A stretch of DNA of 64,000 bases, taken from assembly GCF_012952295.1 (NCBI RefSeq), contig NZ_JABBCH010000006.1, forward strand, positions 62,001 to 126,000. The letters are read 5' to 3'. The first letter of the stretch is position 1; each line of letters begins with the position of its first letter. This DNA comes from Crystallibacter degradans. Lineage in GTDB: Bacteria > Actinomycetota > Actinomycetes > Actinomycetales > Micrococcaceae. The position numbers and the translations under genes are program-made. The notes beneath the pieces are model-generated. The model ran no database searches. It saw only the letters and a program-made list of their open reading frames with translations, and was not told the origin of the DNA. Shown here one piece after another: positions 27,671 to 36,996 of the stretch.

Positions 27671-28471
27671 GTGACTACTGATCCGTTTGAACTTGCCTCC
27701 GCGGCCGCCTCGTACATTGCCAAACAGACCGGCGTGCAGAACCACGACGTCGCGCTGGTGCTCGGTTCCGGCTGGGGTGGGGCCGCCGAGCTGATCGGCG
27801 AGACCACCCACACCCTGGACGCCTGGTCCATTCCCGGCTTCTCCGCCCCGACGGTCGAGGGCCACGTCGGCACTATCCGGTCTGTGCTGACTCCGGACGG
27901 CAAGCGGGCCCTCGTACTCGGCGCCCGCACGCATTTCTACGAGGGCAAAGGTGTACGCGCGGTGGTCCACGGCGTACGCACCGCAGCGGCCGCCGGCGCG
28001 AAAACGCTTGTGCTGACGAACGGCTGCGGCGGCCTCAACCCGGATTGGAAGCCCGGCACGCCGGTCCTGATCAGCGACCACATCAACCTCACGGCCAGGT
28101 CGCCGCTTGAAGGCGCGACGTTCGTGGATCTGACGGATCTTTACTCCTCGCGCATCCGCGCGCTGGCCAAAGAGGTGGACCCGAGCCTGGACGAGGGCGT
28201 CTACGCGCAGTTCACGGGCCCGCACTACGAGACGCCGGCGGAAGTGCAGTACGCCAAGCGGATCGGCGCGGACCTGGTGGGCATGTCCACTGCGCTGGAG
28301 GCGATCGCGGCCCGACATGCCGGGATGGAAGTTTTCGGCATTTCGCTGGTCACGAACCTGGCCGCCGGCATCAGCCCGGTCCCGCTCAGCCACCAGGAAG
28401 TGATCGAAGCCGGGCAAGCCGCCGGAGCGCGCATCTCGCGCTTGCTGGCCGACATCATCGCCAAGCTCTAA
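27671..28471 (+). CDS. punA: Purine-nucleoside phosphorylase (trimeric type)
   Basis: Phosphorolysis of purine nucleosides to free base plus (deoxy)ribose 1-phosphate in nucleoside salvage; 266 aa, cytoplasmic. Family signatures: [16 protein letters not shown] near residue 19, the RTHFYEGK phosphate-site loop, [17 protein letters not shown], and the [10 protein letters not shown] and GADLVGMST segments that form the base-binding pocket. Start is a GTG in a GTGACTACTG context. The phosphohexomutase gene follows after 18 bases, indicating one operon. Confidence 0.92.
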   Translation: MTTDPFELASAAASYIAKQTGVQNHDVALVLGSGWGGAAELIGETTHTLDAWSIPGFSAPTVEGHVGTIRSVLTPDGKRALVLGARTHFYEGKGVRAVVHGVRTAAAAGAKTLVLTNGCGGLNPDWKPGTPVLISDHINLTARSPLEGATFVDLTDLYSSRIRALAKEVDPSLDEGVYAQFTGPHYETPAEVQYAKRIGADLVGMSTALEAIAARHAGMEVFGISLVTNLAAGISPVPLSHQEVIEAGQAAGARISRLLADIIAKL

Positions 28472-28489
28472 GAGGACTAGGTAACCCCA

Positions 28490-30316
28490 TTGACTGACTC
28501 CGAACAGGATCCGCTGGCTTCCCTCACCGCCGCAGCCGAAGCCTGGATGGCGCAGGATCCGGACCCGCAGACCGTGCAGGAACTCCGCGAACTGTTGGAA
28601 CGGACCCGCGAGGAAGGCCAGACCGGATCCGCGGCCCGGCAGGAACTGGCGGACAGCTTCAGCGGCCGGCTCGAATTCGGCACCGCCGGACTGCGGGCGG
28701 CGCTTGGGCCCGGGCCGAACCGGATGAACCGGGTAGTGGTGCGCCATGCGGCCGCAGGGCTGGCGAGATTCCTGGTAGCCAAGGTCGGCACCCATGGCCG
28801 GCCACGCGCCGTCGTTGGTTATGACGCCCGGCGCAATTCGGACATTTTCGCGCAGGAGACCGCGGCCATCTTCACCGCGTCCGGCATCGAGACGTTCCTG
28901 CTGCCGTCGGCGCTTCCGACGCCGGTTCTCGCCTATGCGGTGCGTGCCCTCGAGTGCGACGGAGGGGTGATGGTGACGGCGAGCCACAATCCGCCGCAGG
29001 ACAACGGCTACAAGGTGTACCTGGGCGGGCGTGCCGTGGAGAAAAGTGGCCGGGGCGCGCAGATTGTGGCGCCGGCGGATGAGCAGATTGCCGCCGAGAT
29101 TGCCGCGTTCGACGGACTGGAGGGCATCGCGCTGGCCGAGGACGGCTGGACCGTGCTGCCGGCCTCGGGGGAACCCGATTCCATCGAGGACGCCTATGTG
29201 GACGCCGTCACCGCACTGGCCGATCCGCGCCATTTTCCGTCCCGCCGGCTGAAGATCGTGCTGACGCCGATGCACGGCGTCGGCGGAAAGACCGCGCTGA
29301 ACGTACTGCGGCGGGCCGGTTTTGAAGACGTCACGTTGGTGGAGGAGCAGGCCGAGCCGGATCCGACCTTCCCCACCGTGGCCTTTCCGAACCCGGAGGA
29401 ACCCGGCGCGCTGGACCTGGCGCTGGAGCTCGCCGAGCGGACCGACGCGGACATCGTGCTCGCCAACGATCCGGATGCGGACCGCGCCGCCGTCGCCGTC
29501 AAGTGGCCGGAAACCGGCAAGTGGGGCATGCTCCGCGGCGACGACGTGGGTGCCCTGCTGGGCACCCACATGGCAGACCGGCTGAGGGCGCAGGCGGACA
29601 TGGATTCCGCGAACGACGCCGTTGACGCGGTTTCGGGGAGCACTGGTTTCGCAGGCGAGGTTGCCGGCGGCGCTGTGCCGGTCTTCGCCAACTCCATCGT
29701 CTCTTCGCGGCTGCTGGGCAAGATCGCCGAACGGCACGGCATCGCACACGTGCAGACGCTGACCGGCTTCAAGTGGATCTCGCGCGTGCCCGGACTGTCC
29801 TACGGCTATGAGGAGGCTCTTGGCTATTGTGTGGCTCCGGACCTGGTCAAGGACAAGGACGGTATTTCCGCCTCCCTGCTGGTTGCCGAGTATGCAGCCG
29901 ATTCCATCGCCAAGGGCCGCGACGTCCGCGACGAACTCGACGAGCTCCATCTGGCGCACGGCATCCACGCGACCGACCAGCTCTCCGTCCGGGTGGGCAG
30001 CCTGGATCTGCTGGGCGCCATGATGCACCGGCTCCGTGAGAACCCGCCGTCGTCGTTCGGTGGTTCGCCGGTGGACTCGACGCTGGATCTTGCCGAAGGC
30101 AGCGCGGACCTGCCGCCAACCGACGGGCTGCAGTACCTGACCCGGGACGGCTCGCGGGTCATCATCCGGCCCAGCGGGACCGAGCCGAAGCTCAAGTGCT
30201 ACATCGAGGTGGTTCAGCCCGTGGACGGTGCCGATGAGTTGCCCGGGATGCATGACAAAGTCCGCGGCACACTGGAGACCATCAAGGAAGACATCAGCGA
30301 CGCCCTCGGGTTGTAG
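28490..30316 (+). CDS. Phospho-sugar mutase (phosphomannomutase/phosphoglucomutase family)
   Basis: 608 aa from a TTG at 28490 (TTGACTGACTCC context). Alpha-D-phosphohexomutase fold: catalytic phosphoserine loop TASHNP near residue 163, metal loop DPDADR near residue 326, sugar-binding loop and the C-terminal RPSGTEPKLKCYIE. The length and N-terminal extension are typical of PgmB/PMM-type enzymes that can also act as phosphopentomutases. Its operon position after punA suggests conversion of ribose 1-phosphate to ribose 5-phosphate; that is inference. Confidence 0.92.
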   Translation: MTDSEQDPLASLTAAAEAWMAQDPDPQTVQELRELLERTREEGQTGSAARQELADSFSGRLEFGTAGLRAALGPGPNRMNRVVVRHAAAGLARFLVAKVGTHGRPRAVVGYDARRNSDIFAQETAAIFTASGIETFLLPSALPTPVLAYAVRALECDGGVMVTASHNPPQDNGYKVYLGGRAVEKSGRGAQIVAPADEQIAAEIAAFDGLEGIALAEDGWTVLPASGEPDSIEDAYVDAVTALADPRHFPSRRLKIVLTPMHGVGGKTALNVLRRAGFEDVTLVEEQAEPDPTFPTVAFPNPEEPGALDLALELAERTDADIVLANDPDADRAAVAVKWPETGKWGMLRGDDVGALLGTHMADRLRAQADMDSANDAVDAVSGSTGFAGEVAGGAVPVFANSIVSSRLLGKIAERHGIAHVQTLTGFKWISRVPGLSYGYEEALGYCVAPDLVKDKDGISASLLVAEYAADSIAKGRDVRDELDELHLAHGIHATDQLSVRVGSLDLLGAMMHRLRENPPSSFGGSPVDSTLDLAEGSADLPPTDGLQYLTRDGSRVIIRPSGTEPKLKCYIEVVQPVDGADELPGMHDKVRGTLETIKEDISDALGL

Positions 30317-30320
30317 CGTT

Positions 30321-30342
30321 CGGGTGCGCTTCGGTGCGCCCG
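30321..30342. terminator. UUCG-capped hairpin between convergent genes
   Basis: A 9-bp stem including two G-T pairs closes a TTCG tetraloop (CGGGTGCGC-TTCG-GTGCGCCCG). It lies in the 40-base gap between the convergent mutase and chelatase genes, and has no T run. Confidence 0.5.
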
Positions 30343-30356
30343 GAATGAACTTGGCC

Positions 30357-31127
30357 TCAGCCGCGGGTGAACCGCTCCAGCACCAGGTTGACCAGCTCGG
30401 CGGGCGGTTCCTGATCCGCCACCAGCAGCGGCTCTGTCACGATGTCGGCTCCGCAGCCGGCAGCCAGCGAGGCGAAATACCCGGGAGCCAGCAGGTAGGT
30501 TGCCACCACCACGCGGGCGTTCCTGCCGGCCAGGCGCCGCTTGGCGATTCGGGCGCGTTCGACGGCGACGGCTGACTTCAGTTCAGGCTGCACAGCGGAG
30601 ATGTAGCCGGTAGCCACCTTCATGCCGAGGTACTTCCCCAGCATGCGCGCCGTAGTTTCGCAGTCGGCCACGGCCCGCGCATCGGTGGAGCCGGCCGCAC
30701 CGAGGATGACGCGGTCGCCCCGCCTCAGACCGCTTTCCTGCAGTCGGCGGGCCAGGACCTTGACCAAACGCTGGTCCGGACCAAGGGCACGGGTCACCGA
30801 TGCGCCGTCGTTTCCGGCGGCGGCCTCGTCCAGGTCAACGTGGACGTGGTAGCCGGCGGAGAGCAGCAGCGGCACGATCCGTGCGTGTTCGGCCAGCCCG
30901 CGCAGCACGGTCGGAACGTCGGGCTGCTGCACGTCCACGAATGCCTCCGCCACACTCAAGTCCGGCCGGCTCCGGGCCACGGCACGGACCAGGTTGCCAA
31001 TGGCTGACTGGCCGGCCGGCGAACTGGTGCCGTGGGACGCCGCCACCAGCAACTTCACGGCGTGAACATCCACCAATCCACCCCACGGTTCACAGTCGAG
31101 GTTGCTCAGCACACCGGCGGCAGTCAT
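30357..31127 (-). CDS. Sirohydrochlorin chelatase-like protein (CbiX/SirB family)
   Basis: 256 aa from the ATG at 31127, which overlaps the nirD stop codon as ATGA. Contains two CbiX-like halves: VKLLVAASHGTSSPAG with the metal-site His near residue 28, and a second segment VVVATYLLAPGYFASLAA. It is probably the ferrochelatase that inserts Fe2+ into sirohydrochlorin to make sirohaem for NirB. Context strongly supports this: same operon as nirD, opposite nirB-cobA-hemD. Cobaltochelatase activity is the main alternative. Confidence 0.82.
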   Translation of the reverse strand: MTAAGVLSNLDCEPWGGLVDVHAVKLLVAASHGTSSPAGQSAIGNLVRAVARSRPDLSVAEAFVDVQQPDVPTVLRGLAEHARIVPLLLSAGYHVHVDLDEAAAGNDGASVTRALGPDQRLVKVLARRLQESGLRRGDRVILGAAGSTDARAVADCETTARMLGKYLGMKVATGYISAVQPELKSAVAVERARIAKRRLAGRNARVVVATYLLAPGYFASLAAGCGADIVTEPLLVADQEPPAELVNLVLERFTRG

Positions 31128-31522
31128 GCGGCGATTCCGACGGCGGCGCGGGCCGGCAGTCCAACGCTCACCATGCCATCGCGCAGCCGGACCGGGTAGA
31201 CGCGCAGGGACAAGGCGGGATCGGTGAAGCACTCCCCGGTCGACAAATCGTAGACCTCTTTATGCAGGGGCGACGCGAGGGTCCGGTGCCAGCCCTTGTT
31301 GCCGACGATCCCCCGGGCCATGACGTGGGCGCCGGTGGCCGGGTCGCGGTGGGCAACCGCGTAAATCTCGCTGGCGGAAACCTTGATCAGGGCCACCTGT
31401 TCGCCGTCGATCAGCGCGGCCTCGCCCCAGCCAACTTCCAGATCGGCAACGCGGCAGACGGTGTGCCAGTCGAGGGCATCCGCGGCAAGGTGCATCTCGG
31501 GAGCAGTAAGTACGGTCATCAT
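31124..31522 (-). CDS. nirD: Nitrite reductase small subunit
   Basis: 132 aa. NirD-type Rieske fold without the iron-sulfur ligands: the Cys-His pairs of true Rieske proteins are absent, as in assimilatory NirD, and the GWGEAALIDGEQVALIKVS and YPVRLRDGMVSVGL strands are recognisable. It binds NirB for NAD(P)H-dependent reduction of nitrite to ammonium. Start could be 31522 or 31519 (ATGATG). It is transcribed away from nirB rather than following it, which is an uncommon arrangement. Confidence 0.9.
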   Translation of the reverse strand: MMTVLTAPEMHLAADALDWHTVCRVADLEVGWGEAALIDGEQVALIKVSASEIYAVAHRDPATGAHVMARGIVGNKGWHRTLASPLHKEVYDLSTGECFTDPALSLRVYPVRLRDGMVSVGLPARAAVGIAA

Positions 31523-31917
31523 GAACCCCGTTCGGTGTTGGATCGGTTGTCGATGGCTACCACGCTACGGAGCCCGTGTTTCAGCCGGCCCTCGGCCCTG
31601 TTTCGGCTTGGTAAAACGCTTCTCACCGCCCCGGAAAGGCACTTGTGATGCGCCGGTCCGCCGTGCCGAACGGCCAAATTGAGCGGAAGGCGACGCCCCG
31701 CCGTCGTATGTTTCGGGCAGATTTCGGATTCTTCACGTTCTCCCCCGGAAATGGCCAGGGAAAAGTCAACTGCGGGAAACAGCAGGGAAATTAGGGCGCA
31801 ACGGCGGGCTCCTAGGCTGGAACGCAACGCTCCGGAATCTGCGGTCCGCAGAGACTCAAGCAGTCCACGACTCTCAGGCCGGCGCCAGGAAACTGCACCC
31901 TAACCAGAGGTAGGCCC
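31523..31917. promoter_or_regulatory. Divergent nirD/nirB regulatory region
   Basis: 395-base gap between divergent nitrite reductase genes, with no credible reading frame. It must hold both promoters. It contains a reverse ACGACGGCGG decamer (31698-31707) and a weak nitrogen-control-like site: GTCAA and GAAAC separated by 6 bases (31765-31780), partly matching the GlnR half-site pattern. The GlnR reading is tentative. Confidence 0.5.
31698..31707 (-). repeat. Intergenic ACGACGGCGG decamer, copy 5
   Basis: Exact decamer on the minus strand within the divergent nirD/nirB control region. Confidence 0.4.
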
Positions 31918-34701
31918 ATGAACCAGTTGGAATCCACTGCACCGCGATCCACTGCATCGCGCCGGATAGTGGTCATCGGCGGCGGCCCCGCTGCGCACCG
32001 CTTCGTCGAGGCTATGTGCGCCCGGAACGCCGTCGCCGCCGGCCGGACGGCCATCACCGTGCTGACCGAGGAAGTCCACCTGCCGTACGACCGCGTGGCG
32101 CTGAGCAAGGCGCTGACCGAGACGGACGTGGACCTCACGCTGGGCGACAATAACCTCTGGGAGAACGACGGCGTCACCTTGGTTACCGGGGCACGTGCGG
32201 TGGATCTGGACCTGGCCGCCAAAGAAGTCATCACGGCAGGCGGCGGCCGCCACCCGTACGACGAACTGGTGCTGGCCACCGGCTCCAACGCCGCCACCCT
32301 GCCCATCCCCGGCAGCGAGCACACCAGTGTGTACCGCACGCTGGAGGATGTCCGGGGCATCAACAAACAAGTCGCCGAGCTGACCAAAAAGCACGGCCGC
32401 ACCATCAACGCGGTGACCATCGGCGGCGGGCTGCTGGGACTTGAGGCGGCGGCCGGGCTGCAGAGCCTCGGCGCAAAGCCGGTGATTATCGACGGCGGCA
32501 AGTGGCTGATGGGCACGCAACTGGACGAGGGCGCGGGCCAGGCCATGGGCCGGCTCGTCGCCGAAAAGGGCCTGGAAGTCCATGGCGGCGTTTTCCCCAA
32601 GGCCGTCCTGGCCGGGCCCGGCGCGGATGGCGAACCGGTAGTCACCGGCGTCGAAATGGCGGACGGCCGGATCATCCCGGCGGACATGGTGGTGGTATCC
32701 ATCGGTGTCCGCCCACGCGACGAACTGGCGCGCACCATCAACAACCGCGCCAAGGCCGAAGCCGAGGAGGCCGCCAGCCGGGCTGCTGGCACGCCTGTGG
32801 AGCTGGGCGATGAGGACTTCGTTCCCGTCTTCCGGATGGGCGCCCGCGGTGGCATTGTGATCGATGAAACCTGCGCCACCGACGTCGAGAATATCTGGGC
32901 CGTGGGCGAGGTCGCCAACTTCGGCGGCCTGTGTGTAGGACTGGTGGCGCCGGCGAACTCCATGGCGGAGATCGTCGCGGACCGGCTGTCCGGCGGGCAG
33001 GCCACCTTCGCCGGCTTCGACACAGCCACGAAGCTCAAGCTCTCCGGCGTGGACGTGGCCAGCTTCGGCGACGCGTTTGCCACGACCGAGCACGCGCTGG
33101 AAATCGTCTACGCGGATCCGGCCCGGGGCGTTTACCAAAAGATCGTCACCACCGACGATGCCAAGACCCTGCTCGGCGGCATCTTCGTTGGCGACGCCGC
33201 GCCGTACCAGAGCCTGCGCCCGCTGCTGGGCCGCGAGCTGCCCGCCGAACCCGGCGCGTACCTCTCCGCTGCCGGCGGCGGGGACGCCCCGGACACAGAG
33301 CTGCCGGACGACGCGATCCTATGTTCGTGCAACAACGTGGCGGCCGGCTCCATCCGGGACGCGGTCAACGGCTGCGGCGCCTGCAAGGGCCAGGACCCGG
33401 TGCAGGACCTCGGCGGGCTGAAGGCTTGCACCCGCGCCGGCACCCAGTGCGGCTCGTGTGTGCCGATGCTCAAGAGGCTGCTCGAAACCGAGCTGACTAA
33501 GAACGGCATCACGGTTTCCAAAGCCCTGTGCGAGCATTTCGCCCTCTCCCGCGCGGAGCTCTTCGAAGCCGTACGCGCCCTGGAGCTGACCAGTGCCGAG
33601 GAGATCTTCCTGCGCTTCGGCACTCCGGTGGAACTGGAGCTCGAGGACGGCACCACGGCAACGCGTGCCCCGCTGGGCTGCGACATCTGCAAGCCCGCCA
33701 TCGGTTCCATCCTCGCGTCGCAGCTGACCGAATACCCCCTGGACGGCGGCCGCGGCACGCTGCAGGACACCAACGACCGTGCACTGGCCAACATGCAGAA
33801 GAACGGCACCTACTCGGTGGTCCCGCGTATCCCCGCCGGCGAAATCACCCCGGAGAAGCTCGGCGTGATCGCCCGCGTGGCGGAGAAGTACGGGCTCTAC
33901 ACCAAGATCACCGGCGCCCTGCGGATCGACATGTTCGGCGCCCGGCTGGAGCAGCTGCCGGAAATCTGGAAGGAACTGGTGGAAGCGGGCTTCGAGTCGG
34001 GCCAGGCGTACGGCAAAGCATTGCGCAATGTGAAGAGTTGTGTCGGCTCCACCTGGTGCCGTTTCGGCGTGCAGGACTCGGTGGCGATGGGCATCCGGAT
34101 GGAGCTGCGCTACCGGGGACTGCGTGCCCCGCACAAGTTCAAGATGGGCGTTTCCGGCTGCGCCCGGGAGTGTGCCGAGGCCCGCGGCAAGGACGTCGGT
34201 GTGATCGCCACGGCGGACGGCTGGAACCTGTATGTAGGCGGAAACGGCGGGGCTAACCCGGCACATGCCCAGCTGCTGGCCAAGGACCTGGACGACGAAA
34301 CGCTGGTCAAATACATCGACCGCTACCTGATGTACTACATCCGCACGGCGGACCGGCTGCAGCGCACGGCACGCTGGGTCGAAGACCTGGACGGCGGCAT
34401 CGAACATGTCAAGGACGTCGTCATCAATGACGTCCTCGGGATCGCTGATGACCTCGAGGCAGCAATGGCACGTCACGTTGATAACTACGAGGATGAGTGG
34501 GCCGCTACGCTGAAAAACCCGGACCGGCTGCGGCGTTTTCGCTCGTTTGTGAACGCGCCGGATCAGCAGGACAACTCGATCTCCAACGTCAGCGAGCGCG
34601 GCATGATCCGCCCCGCAACCGAGGACGAACGTGCCGCTGCAGCCGCCGGCGGGGGCCCGGTGCTGCTCGGCTCCTCGATCCCTGTCCGCACTGCACAGTA
34701 A
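31918..34701 (+). CDS. nirB: NAD(P)H nitrite reductase large subunit
   Basis: 927-aa cytoplasmic enzyme that reduces nitrite to ammonium with six electrons. Order: FAD/NAD-binding pyridine nucleotide reductase domain (VVIGGGPAAHRFVEAM at the start); BFD-like [2Fe-2S] domain at about 468-520 with CSCNN, CGACKG and CGSC cysteines; ferredoxin-like half-domains; and the sirohaem/[4Fe-4S] domain with the Cys set C708, C714, C748 and C752. RBS AGAGGTAGG precedes the ATG. cobA follows after 35 bases, so cofactor synthesis is coupled. Confidence 0.95.
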   Translation: MNQLESTAPRSTASRRIVVIGGGPAAHRFVEAMCARNAVAAGRTAITVLTEEVHLPYDRVALSKALTETDVDLTLGDNNLWENDGVTLVTGARAVDLDLAAKEVITAGGGRHPYDELVLATGSNAATLPIPGSEHTSVYRTLEDVRGINKQVAELTKKHGRTINAVTIGGGLLGLEAAAGLQSLGAKPVIIDGGKWLMGTQLDEGAGQAMGRLVAEKGLEVHGGVFPKAVLAGPGADGEPVVTGVEMADGRIIPADMVVVSIGVRPRDELARTINNRAKAEAEEAASRAAGTPVELGDEDFVPVFRMGARGGIVIDETCATDVENIWAVGEVANFGGLCVGLVAPANSMAEIVADRLSGGQATFAGFDTATKLKLSGVDVASFGDAFATTEHALEIVYADPARGVYQKIVTTDDAKTLLGGIFVGDAAPYQSLRPLLGRELPAEPGAYLSAAGGGDAPDTELPDDAILCSCNNVAAGSIRDAVNGCGACKGQDPVQDLGGLKACTRAGTQCGSCVPMLKRLLETELTKNGITVSKALCEHFALSRAELFEAVRALELTSAEEIFLRFGTPVELELEDGTTATRAPLGCDICKPAIGSILASQLTEYPLDGGRGTLQDTNDRALANMQKNGTYSVVPRIPAGEITPEKLGVIARVAEKYGLYTKITGALRIDMFGARLEQLPEIWKELVEAGFESGQAYGKALRNVKSCVGSTWCRFGVQDSVAMGIRMELRYRGLRAPHKFKMGVSGCARECAEARGKDVGVIATADGWNLYVGGNGGANPAHAQLLAKDLDDETLVKYIDRYLMYYIRTADRLQRTARWVEDLDGGIEHVKDVVINDVLGIADDLEAAMARHVDNYEDEWAATLKNPDRLRRFRSFVNAPDQQDNSISNVSERGMIRPATEDERAAAAAGGGPVLLGSSIPVRTAQ

Positions 34702-34736
34702 CCGCCGCCCACGCCCGCCCCTGAAGGAGAAGCCTT

Positions 34737-35762
34737 ATGTTCACGAATACGGATCTGACCGGCTACACGGTCCTCGTCTCCGGCGCTCCCGAGGCTGCGC
34801 GGCGTGCCGTCCGCCGCTACCGTGCCGCCGGTGCCACCGTCCGCACCTTGTCCTCCCCCGCTGCTTACAAGCCGGAAATGCTCGACGGCGTAGCCCTGGT
34901 GGTGGCTATTGACGACGGCGACATCCGGTGGTCGGCGTTGCCGGAAACCTGCCGCCGGCGGGGGCTGCTCCTGTCCCGGGAGGAAGCCGCAGCACCCGGC
35001 GGCCAGGTCACCCTGGTAGGCGGCGGTCCCGGTGCCGAGGACCTGCTGACGGTGCGGGCATGGCAGGTACTGCGGGAGGCCGACGTCGTCTTCTTTGACC
35101 GGCTGGCCCCGCACCGGAACCTGGCCGAGTACGCGCCGGGGGCCGAGCTGATTGACGTCGGCAAGCGCCCCGGGCACCATAAAGTCACGCAGCGCGAGAT
35201 CGAACGGCTGATGATCGAGTCCGCTCAGGAGGGCAACAATGTGGTCCGGCTTAAGGGCGGCGACCCGTTCGTCTTCGGCCGCGGCGGCGAGGAAGTCATC
35301 AGCTGCGCCAAGGCCAATGTCCCGGTCACCGTGGTCCCCGGTATCACCAGCGCCATCTCGGTCCCGGCCGCCGCCGGCATTCCGGTGACGCACCGCGAAG
35401 TCAGCCGCCTGTTCACGGTTGTTTCCGGGCACGCCCCACTGGCCGACGCTGAATACGATCACCTCGCCGGTCTCGGCGGAACCGTGGTGGTGCTGATGGG
35501 TGTCGGAACCCTGCCCCAGCTCACCGCCGGACTGCGCCGCGCCGGGATGAAGGCGGACATGCCGGTAGCAGTAATCGAGCGCGGCTACAGCGATTCGCAA
35601 CGCACCACCATCTCCACCCTGACCGGTATCGTCACGGCCGCTGGGGCAGCCGGAGTGAAACCGCCGGCCATCCTGGTCATCGGTGAAGTGGTGCGGCTGG
35701 CCAACGGCTGCGAAGAGACCGCCGGCAAGCTGGCCGAGCTCGCCGACACGCTGGGAGCATGA
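34737..35762 (+). CDS. cobA: Uroporphyrinogen-III C-methyltransferase, with degenerate N-terminal domain
   Basis: 341 aa. Residues about 85-330 are a SAM-dependent tetrapyrrole methylase: VTLVGGGPGAEDLLTVRA, the VFGRGGEE block and VVPGITSAISVPA. It converts uroporphyrinogen III to precorrin-2 for sirohaem. Residues 1-80 look like a shrunken Met8/CysG Rossmann domain (VLVSGAPEAARRAVRRYRAA) that lacks the intact GxGxxG loop, so dehydrogenase activity is doubtful. RBS GAAGGAGAAG. Overlaps the next gene by ATGA. Confidence 0.92.
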   Translation: MFTNTDLTGYTVLVSGAPEAARRAVRRYRAAGATVRTLSSPAAYKPEMLDGVALVVAIDDGDIRWSALPETCRRRGLLLSREEAAAPGGQVTLVGGGPGAEDLLTVRAWQVLREADVVFFDRLAPHRNLAEYAPGAELIDVGKRPGHHKVTQREIERLMIESAQEGNNVVRLKGGDPFVFGRGGEEVISCAKANVPVTVVPGITSAISVPAAAGIPVTHREVSRLFTVVSGHAPLADAEYDHLAGLGGTVVVLMGVGTLPQLTAGLRRAGMKADMPVAVIERGYSDSQRTTISTLTGIVTAAGAAGVKPPAILVIGEVVRLANGCEETAGKLAELADTLGA

Positions 35763-36952
35763 TGGGCACCGCTGCTGCTGCCCCCGCTCCCGCTCCCGGC
35801 CAGGACGTTATCCAACCGCCGGACCAGGGACTCCGCAACGTGGCGGAGCTGCCCAACGCGCACGCCCTGGCCGGCTTCCGCGTCGGCGTCACCTCCGACC
35901 GCCGCGCCGAGGACCTCATCTCAGCGCTGGAACGTCGCGGCGCCCAGGTCCTGCATGCCCCCGCGTTGCGGATCGCCCCGGTGGAGGAAGACCATCTGCT
36001 GATGCAGGACACTGCCGCCATTCTCAACGCCCGCCCCGACATCACCCTGATCACCACGGCCTACGGCATGCGCCGCTGGTGCGAGGCTGCGGACGCCCAC
36101 GGCCTGGGCGAGGACCTGATGGACATCCTCGCGACGTCGCGGATCTTCGTCCGCGGTCCCAAGGCTCGCGGCGCAGTGCGGGCGGCCGGACTCGACGATG
36201 CCGGCATCAGTCACGACGAACGCACCGCCACAGTGGTGGACATGCTGCTGGAAGAAGGGGTGGAAGGGCTCACCGTCGCCATCCAATTGCACGGTTATAC
36301 CGACGCCGAACAGCTGGCCCGGCTGCGCGACGCCGGCGCCACTGTCCTGACTGTCACTCCCTACCGCTGGATCAAGCCGGAGGGTGCCGAGGGCAAGGTA
36401 GGCCGGCTGATCGAGGCGGTCATTGCCCGGCAACTGGACGTGGTCACCTTTACCAGTGCCCCGGCGGTGGACGCCCTGTGGAGCACCGCGCATGAGCTGA
36501 GTCTCTTTGACGCGCTCGTCGCCGCCTTCAAGCACGACGTCGTTGCCGCCGCGGTGGGACCGGTCACTGCCAAGCCACTGGAGGATGCGGGCGTCCGGCC
36601 GATCATGCCGGAGCGGTACCGGATGGGCGCGCTCATTCGGCTGGTGGTGGAGCACCTGTCCCGCAATCAGATCCAACGCTTCAACACGGCCCTCGGGGAG
36701 CTTGAGATCCGCGGCCGCTCGGTCATCCTGGATGGCGAACGGGTAGACCTGTCCCCCACGCCCCTGACGATCTTCCGCGCGCTGGCCGCCGCCGGTGGAG
36801 CAGTCCTGCCGCGCGAGGCCTTGCAGGAGTGTCTGCCCGAAGCACCCGGCGAGCACGCGCTCGACATGGCGATCAGCAGGCTCCGCCAGGCGTTGCCAGA
36901 TCCGTCGCTGGTAGCTACCGTCATCAAGCGCGGCTACCGCCTCAACGTCTAG
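35759..36952 (+). CDS. Uroporphyrinogen-III synthase fused to OmpR-type winged helix
   Basis: 397 aa. N-terminal part (about 35-290) is HemD-like: GVTSDRRAEDLISALERRG, repeated Rossmann-like halves and the VVAAAVGPVTAKPLEDAGV segment. It would cyclise hydroxymethylbilane to uroporphyrinogen III. The C-terminal 95 residues are a Trans_reg_C winged helix with LSPTPLTIFRAL and the recognition-helix region DMAISRLRQAL, but there is no receiver domain. This fusion recurs in actinobacteria near nitrite assimilation genes and may act as a regulator. Start ATG at 35759 overlaps the cobA stop. Confidence 0.88.
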   Translation: MMGTAAAAPAPAPGQDVIQPPDQGLRNVAELPNAHALAGFRVGVTSDRRAEDLISALERRGAQVLHAPALRIAPVEEDHLLMQDTAAILNARPDITLITTAYGMRRWCEAADAHGLGEDLMDILATSRIFVRGPKARGAVRAAGLDDAGISHDERTATVVDMLLEEGVEGLTVAIQLHGYTDAEQLARLRDAGATVLTVTPYRWIKPEGAEGKVGRLIEAVIARQLDVVTFTSAPAVDALWSTAHELSLFDALVAAFKHDVVAAAVGPVTAKPLEDAGVRPIMPERYRMGALIRLVVEHLSRNQIQRFNTALGELEIRGRSVILDGERVDLSPTPLTIFRALAAAGGAVLPREALQECLPEAPGEHALDMAISRLRQALPDPSLVATVIKRGYRLNV

Positions 36953-36980
36953 CCCGTGCCTCCAGCGGACGGACTAGACG
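36946..36980. terminator. Hairpin between convergent hemD-like and hypothetical genes
   Basis: 7-bp perfect arms CGTCTAG / CTAGACG (36946-36952, 36974-36980) plus an inner 4-bp helix CCGT / ACGG separated by one mismatch. The left arm contains the stop codon of the HemD fusion gene. Confidence 0.65.
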
Positions 36981-36996
36981 CCAACTAAAGGAAAGC

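Noticed and set aside
27443-30253. 936-aa minus-strand open frame across the phosphorylase and mutase genes
   Set aside because: It is the antisense shadow of two clear enzyme genes; its product is rich in Arg, His, Gly and Gln, as expected from high-GC antisense frames.
31679-31903. 74-aa frame in the nirD/nirB gap
   Set aside because: No RBS, Arg/Ser-rich product and position inside a control region.
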